Assembly: GCA_021772235.1 (NCBI GenBank)
Contig: JAJFMI010000019.1
Coordinates: 1 to 7,132, forward strand
Length of the DNA stretch: 7,132 nucleotides
Reading direction: 5' to 3'
Source: Chlamydiota bacterium
GTDB taxonomy: Bacteria > Chlamydiota > Chlamydiia > Chlamydiales > JAJFMI01
Of this stretch, positions 6,108 through 7,132 are shown one piece after another; the first letter of the stretch is position 1, and every line of letters starts with the position of its first letter. The notes beneath the pieces are model-generated. The model did not search any database and was not told the DNA's origin. It was given only the letters and a program-made list of their open reading frames with translations. The position numbers were made by a program, and so were the translations under genes.

Positions 6108-6130
6108 AGACTTGCATTCCAATGCAATCT
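6108..6130. promoter_or_regulatory. Inverted repeat in the divergent promoter region, candidate operator
   Basis: The core is TTGCATT-CC-AATGCAA (6112-6127), with perfect 7-bp arms around a 2-bp centre. Allowing one extra C at 6111, the match extends to AGA(c)TTGCATT / AATGCAATCT, giving 10-bp arms. It sits midway in the 92-bp gap between the translocator operon and the OsmC gene, where one dimeric regulator could control both. It is not followed by a T-run, so it is unlikely to be a terminator. I cannot name a regulator for this motif. Confidence 0.45.
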
Positions 6131-6148
6131 AAATTACTTTGAATCGAA

Positions 6149-6154
6149 AAGGAG
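6149..6154 (+). promoter_or_regulatory. Ribosome-binding site fixing the OsmC-family start
   Basis: AAGGAG, a near-perfect Shine-Dalgarno, lies 5 bases before ATG 6160. The frame also opens at a TTG at 6139, but this site lies inside that extension, so ATG 6160 is the supported start. Confidence 0.8.
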
Positions 6155-6159
6155 TTTGT

Positions 6160-6582
6160 ATGATTGAGTATCCGTTAAAATTTCAAGCCACAAGTAAAAT
6201 GAATGGAGGGTGGAGCGCTATTGCTCATGAGCAGCCCCCGCTTAATTGCGCCATTCCTCCTCAATTTGGTGGACCAGGTGATGGATTTTCTCCTGAAGAT
6301 TTTTTTGGTATGGCTGTAATGAGTTGCTTTATGGGCTCTTTTAAAGTTTTTGCCAAAAAGAGTGATCTCACTTTTACAGAACTTCAGGGAAGTGTAGAAA
6401 TTTCAGTTGATCGCAATGAACAAAAAAGCGTTTCGATTACACAAGTTGATCTTCAATTCTCCTTAAGAGGTGTGACTGATGTGGATAAAGCACGAGCTCT
6501 TTTAGAAGAGACAAAGAATAACTGCATAGTTGCGAATTCGATAAACTCAAGAATTAATTTCACCTTTGCAATTAATGATTAA
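6160..6582 (+). CDS. OsmC/Ohr-superfamily peroxide-detoxifying protein
   Basis: The 140-aa protein has the usual OsmC/Ohr length and fold pattern: an N-terminal beta region (1-30), a central helix with the first redox cysteine in FFGMAVMSCFMGSFKVFA (48-65, C56), a beta-alpha-beta section (71-118), and the second cysteine in NNCIVANSI (120-128, C122). Family members use this Cys pair to reduce organic or inorganic hydroperoxides in the cytoplasm. PE (45-46) matches the conserved position before the helix. The sequence is divergent from classic Ohr and OsmC, lacking their CP-x-S motif after the second cysteine, so it fits the broader YhfA-like group. Peroxidase activity is inferred from the Cys pair. 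It is divergent from the translocator operon and 36 bp upstream of the chorismate-mutase-like gene. Confidence 0.85.
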   Translation: MIEYPLKFQATSKMNGGWSAIAHEQPPLNCAIPPQFGGPGDGFSPEDFFGMAVMSCFMGSFKVFAKKSDLTFTELQGSVEISVDRNEQKSVSITQVDLQFSLRGVTDVDKARALLEETKNNCIVANSINSRINFTFAIND

Positions 6583-6593
6583 TATGTTATTAT
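6565..6593 (+). promoter_or_regulatory. Possible promoter for the chorismate-mutase-like gene
   Basis: TTTGCA (6565-6570, 4 of 6 -35 matches) is followed after 17 bases by TATTAT (6588-6593, 5 of 6 -10 matches). A start near 6600 would give a very short leader holding AAAGGAG (6604-6610). The -35 lies inside the last codons of the OsmC gene. Read-through from OsmC is equally possible because no terminator separates the two genes. Confidence 0.4.
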
Positions 6594-6618
6594 TGATGCA
6601 AATAAAGGAGAAATGACC

Positions 6619-7132
6619 ATGTTTATCAAAAAATCTAAATCTATGTTACTTAGCCTTATGCTCTTTGGCCTCCCCTTCGCAATGCATCCGCAAATGAGTG
6701 CAAATCAACAAGTTAGTGCCCCTGCCCCTAAACAAGAAATGGCCTACCAAGATCTCCTTACAGATAAGGATATCGCAAACATTGAGCTTCTTCTCACAAC
6801 AATCAAGGAAAGACTTGATATAATGGAGGATATCGCTGCTTATAAGTGGAACAATGGGAAAGGAATCCTTGAGATTGATAATGAACAACAGCTTCTTGAA
6901 AACATTGCAACACAAGCTAAAGAGCATGGTGTTGATCCTGATCAAGCAAAAGCTATTTTCTCTAAACAATTAGAGGCGGCACAAATTGTGCAAATCAACG
7001 AATTTGAACGTCTTGTAAAAGCAAAATCAGGTGATGTAGAACTCAAAATTGAAGATCCACAAGCCCAGCTCGCAGAAATCAACTCGCGCCTCTTTGTTCA
7101 GACAAAAGATGCTTTAAAAGCCCTAAAAAAGC
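6619..7132 (+). CDS. Secreted chorismate-mutase-like protein (AroQ-gamma type), C-terminus beyond window
   Basis: The frame is open for 171 codons to the right edge. Residues 1-28 look like a signal peptide: basic KKSK, hydrophobic MLLSLMLFGLPFAM (9-22), and possible cleavage after MSA (26-28) or VSA (32-34). The mature part matches periplasmic AroQ-gamma chorismate mutases: ERL (64-66), AAYKW (73-77), GVDPDQAKAIF (104-114), and Q-x-x-A-A-x-x-x-Q (117-125). This family converts chorismate to prephenate outside the cytoplasm, and some secreted members of pathogens are thought to affect the host. Compared with the Mycobacterium enzyme Rv1885c, R65 and K76 are kept. The Asp and Arg of the E-D-x-x-R segment appear as E85 and N88, so activity is uncertain. 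ATG 6619 is preferred over ATG 6613 because AAAGGAG (6604-6610) lies 8 rather than 2 bases upstream. Confidence 0.8.
   Translation, partial: MFIKKSKSMLLSLMLFGLPFAMHPQMSANQQVSAPAPKQEMAYQDLLTDKDIANIELLLTTIKERLDIMEDIAAYKWNNGKGILEIDNEQQLLENIATQAKEHGVDPDQAKAIFSKQLEAAQIVQINEFERLVKAKSGDVELKIEDPQAQLAEINSRLFVQTKDALKALKK

Noticed and set aside
6068..6127. 20-residue N-terminal extension of the translocator from TTG 6127
   Set aside because: It has no ribosome-binding site, crosses the inverted repeat and divergent promoter region, and ATG 6067 has a good site and gives the family length.
6646..6969. Minus-strand open frame of 107 codons
   Set aside because: It lies wholly antisense to the chorismate-mutase-like gene, is Cys/Phe/Leu-rich in the manner of shadow frames, and has no recognisable domain.

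Overview
The window looks like chromosome from an environmental (Parachlamydia-, Waddlia- or Simkania-related) member of the Chlamydiae. This is inferred from gene content. It has a DASS-family dicarboxylate translocator of the chlamydial size (471 aa from the supported start) and a small stand-alone SET-domain protein like the chlamydial effector NUE/CT737. It also has an aconitase, which classical Chlamydiaceae lack because their TCA cycle is incomplete, and a secreted chorismate-mutase-like protein. Base composition is moderate to AT-rich. There are no rRNA or tRNA genes, insertion sequences, CRISPR arrays or phage modules.

Layout: positions 1-224 hold the 5' part of an unrecognised minus-strand gene, cut by the window edge, with a near-consensus promoter (262-290). 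Across an AT-rich 195-bp divergent gap lies a 468-aa plus-strand orphan (420-1826). It has a Ser/Thr-rich N-terminus, a charged repeat block and a C-terminal membrane segment. Its end overlaps, tail to tail by 26 bp, the last gene of a minus-strand cluster that fills 1801-6067. In transcription order the cluster is: dicarboxylate translocator (6067-4652), SET-domain methyltransferase (4676-4125), aconitase (4085-2151) and a small four-helix membrane protein of the YvlD/holin-IV family (2154-1801). Overlaps of 25 and 4 bp and one 39-bp gap point to a single operon. To the right, divergently transcribed, lie an OsmC/Ohr-family protein (6160-6582) and the start of a secreted chorismate-mutase-like protein (6619 to the window end).

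How the genes may work together: the translocator would exchange 2-oxoglutarate/malate-type dicarboxylates with the host and aconitase would feed citrate/isocitrate into the TCA cycle, so these two form a metabolic pair. The SET gene, whose relatives act on host histones or the chlamydial histone-like proteins, is embedded between them. The divergent gap between translocator and OsmC carries a good inverted repeat that could be an operator. The aconitase ribosome-binding site lies in one arm of another inverted repeat.

No clearly new multi-gene system is visible. The most interesting points are the SET gene inside the metabolic operon, two possible regulatory inverted repeats, the Ser in place of the usual cluster-ligand Cys in aconitase, substituted catalytic positions in the chorismate-mutase-like protein, and the orphan effector-like gene. 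No convincing rho-independent terminator was found anywhere, and there is no gene-free stretch longer than 300 bp.
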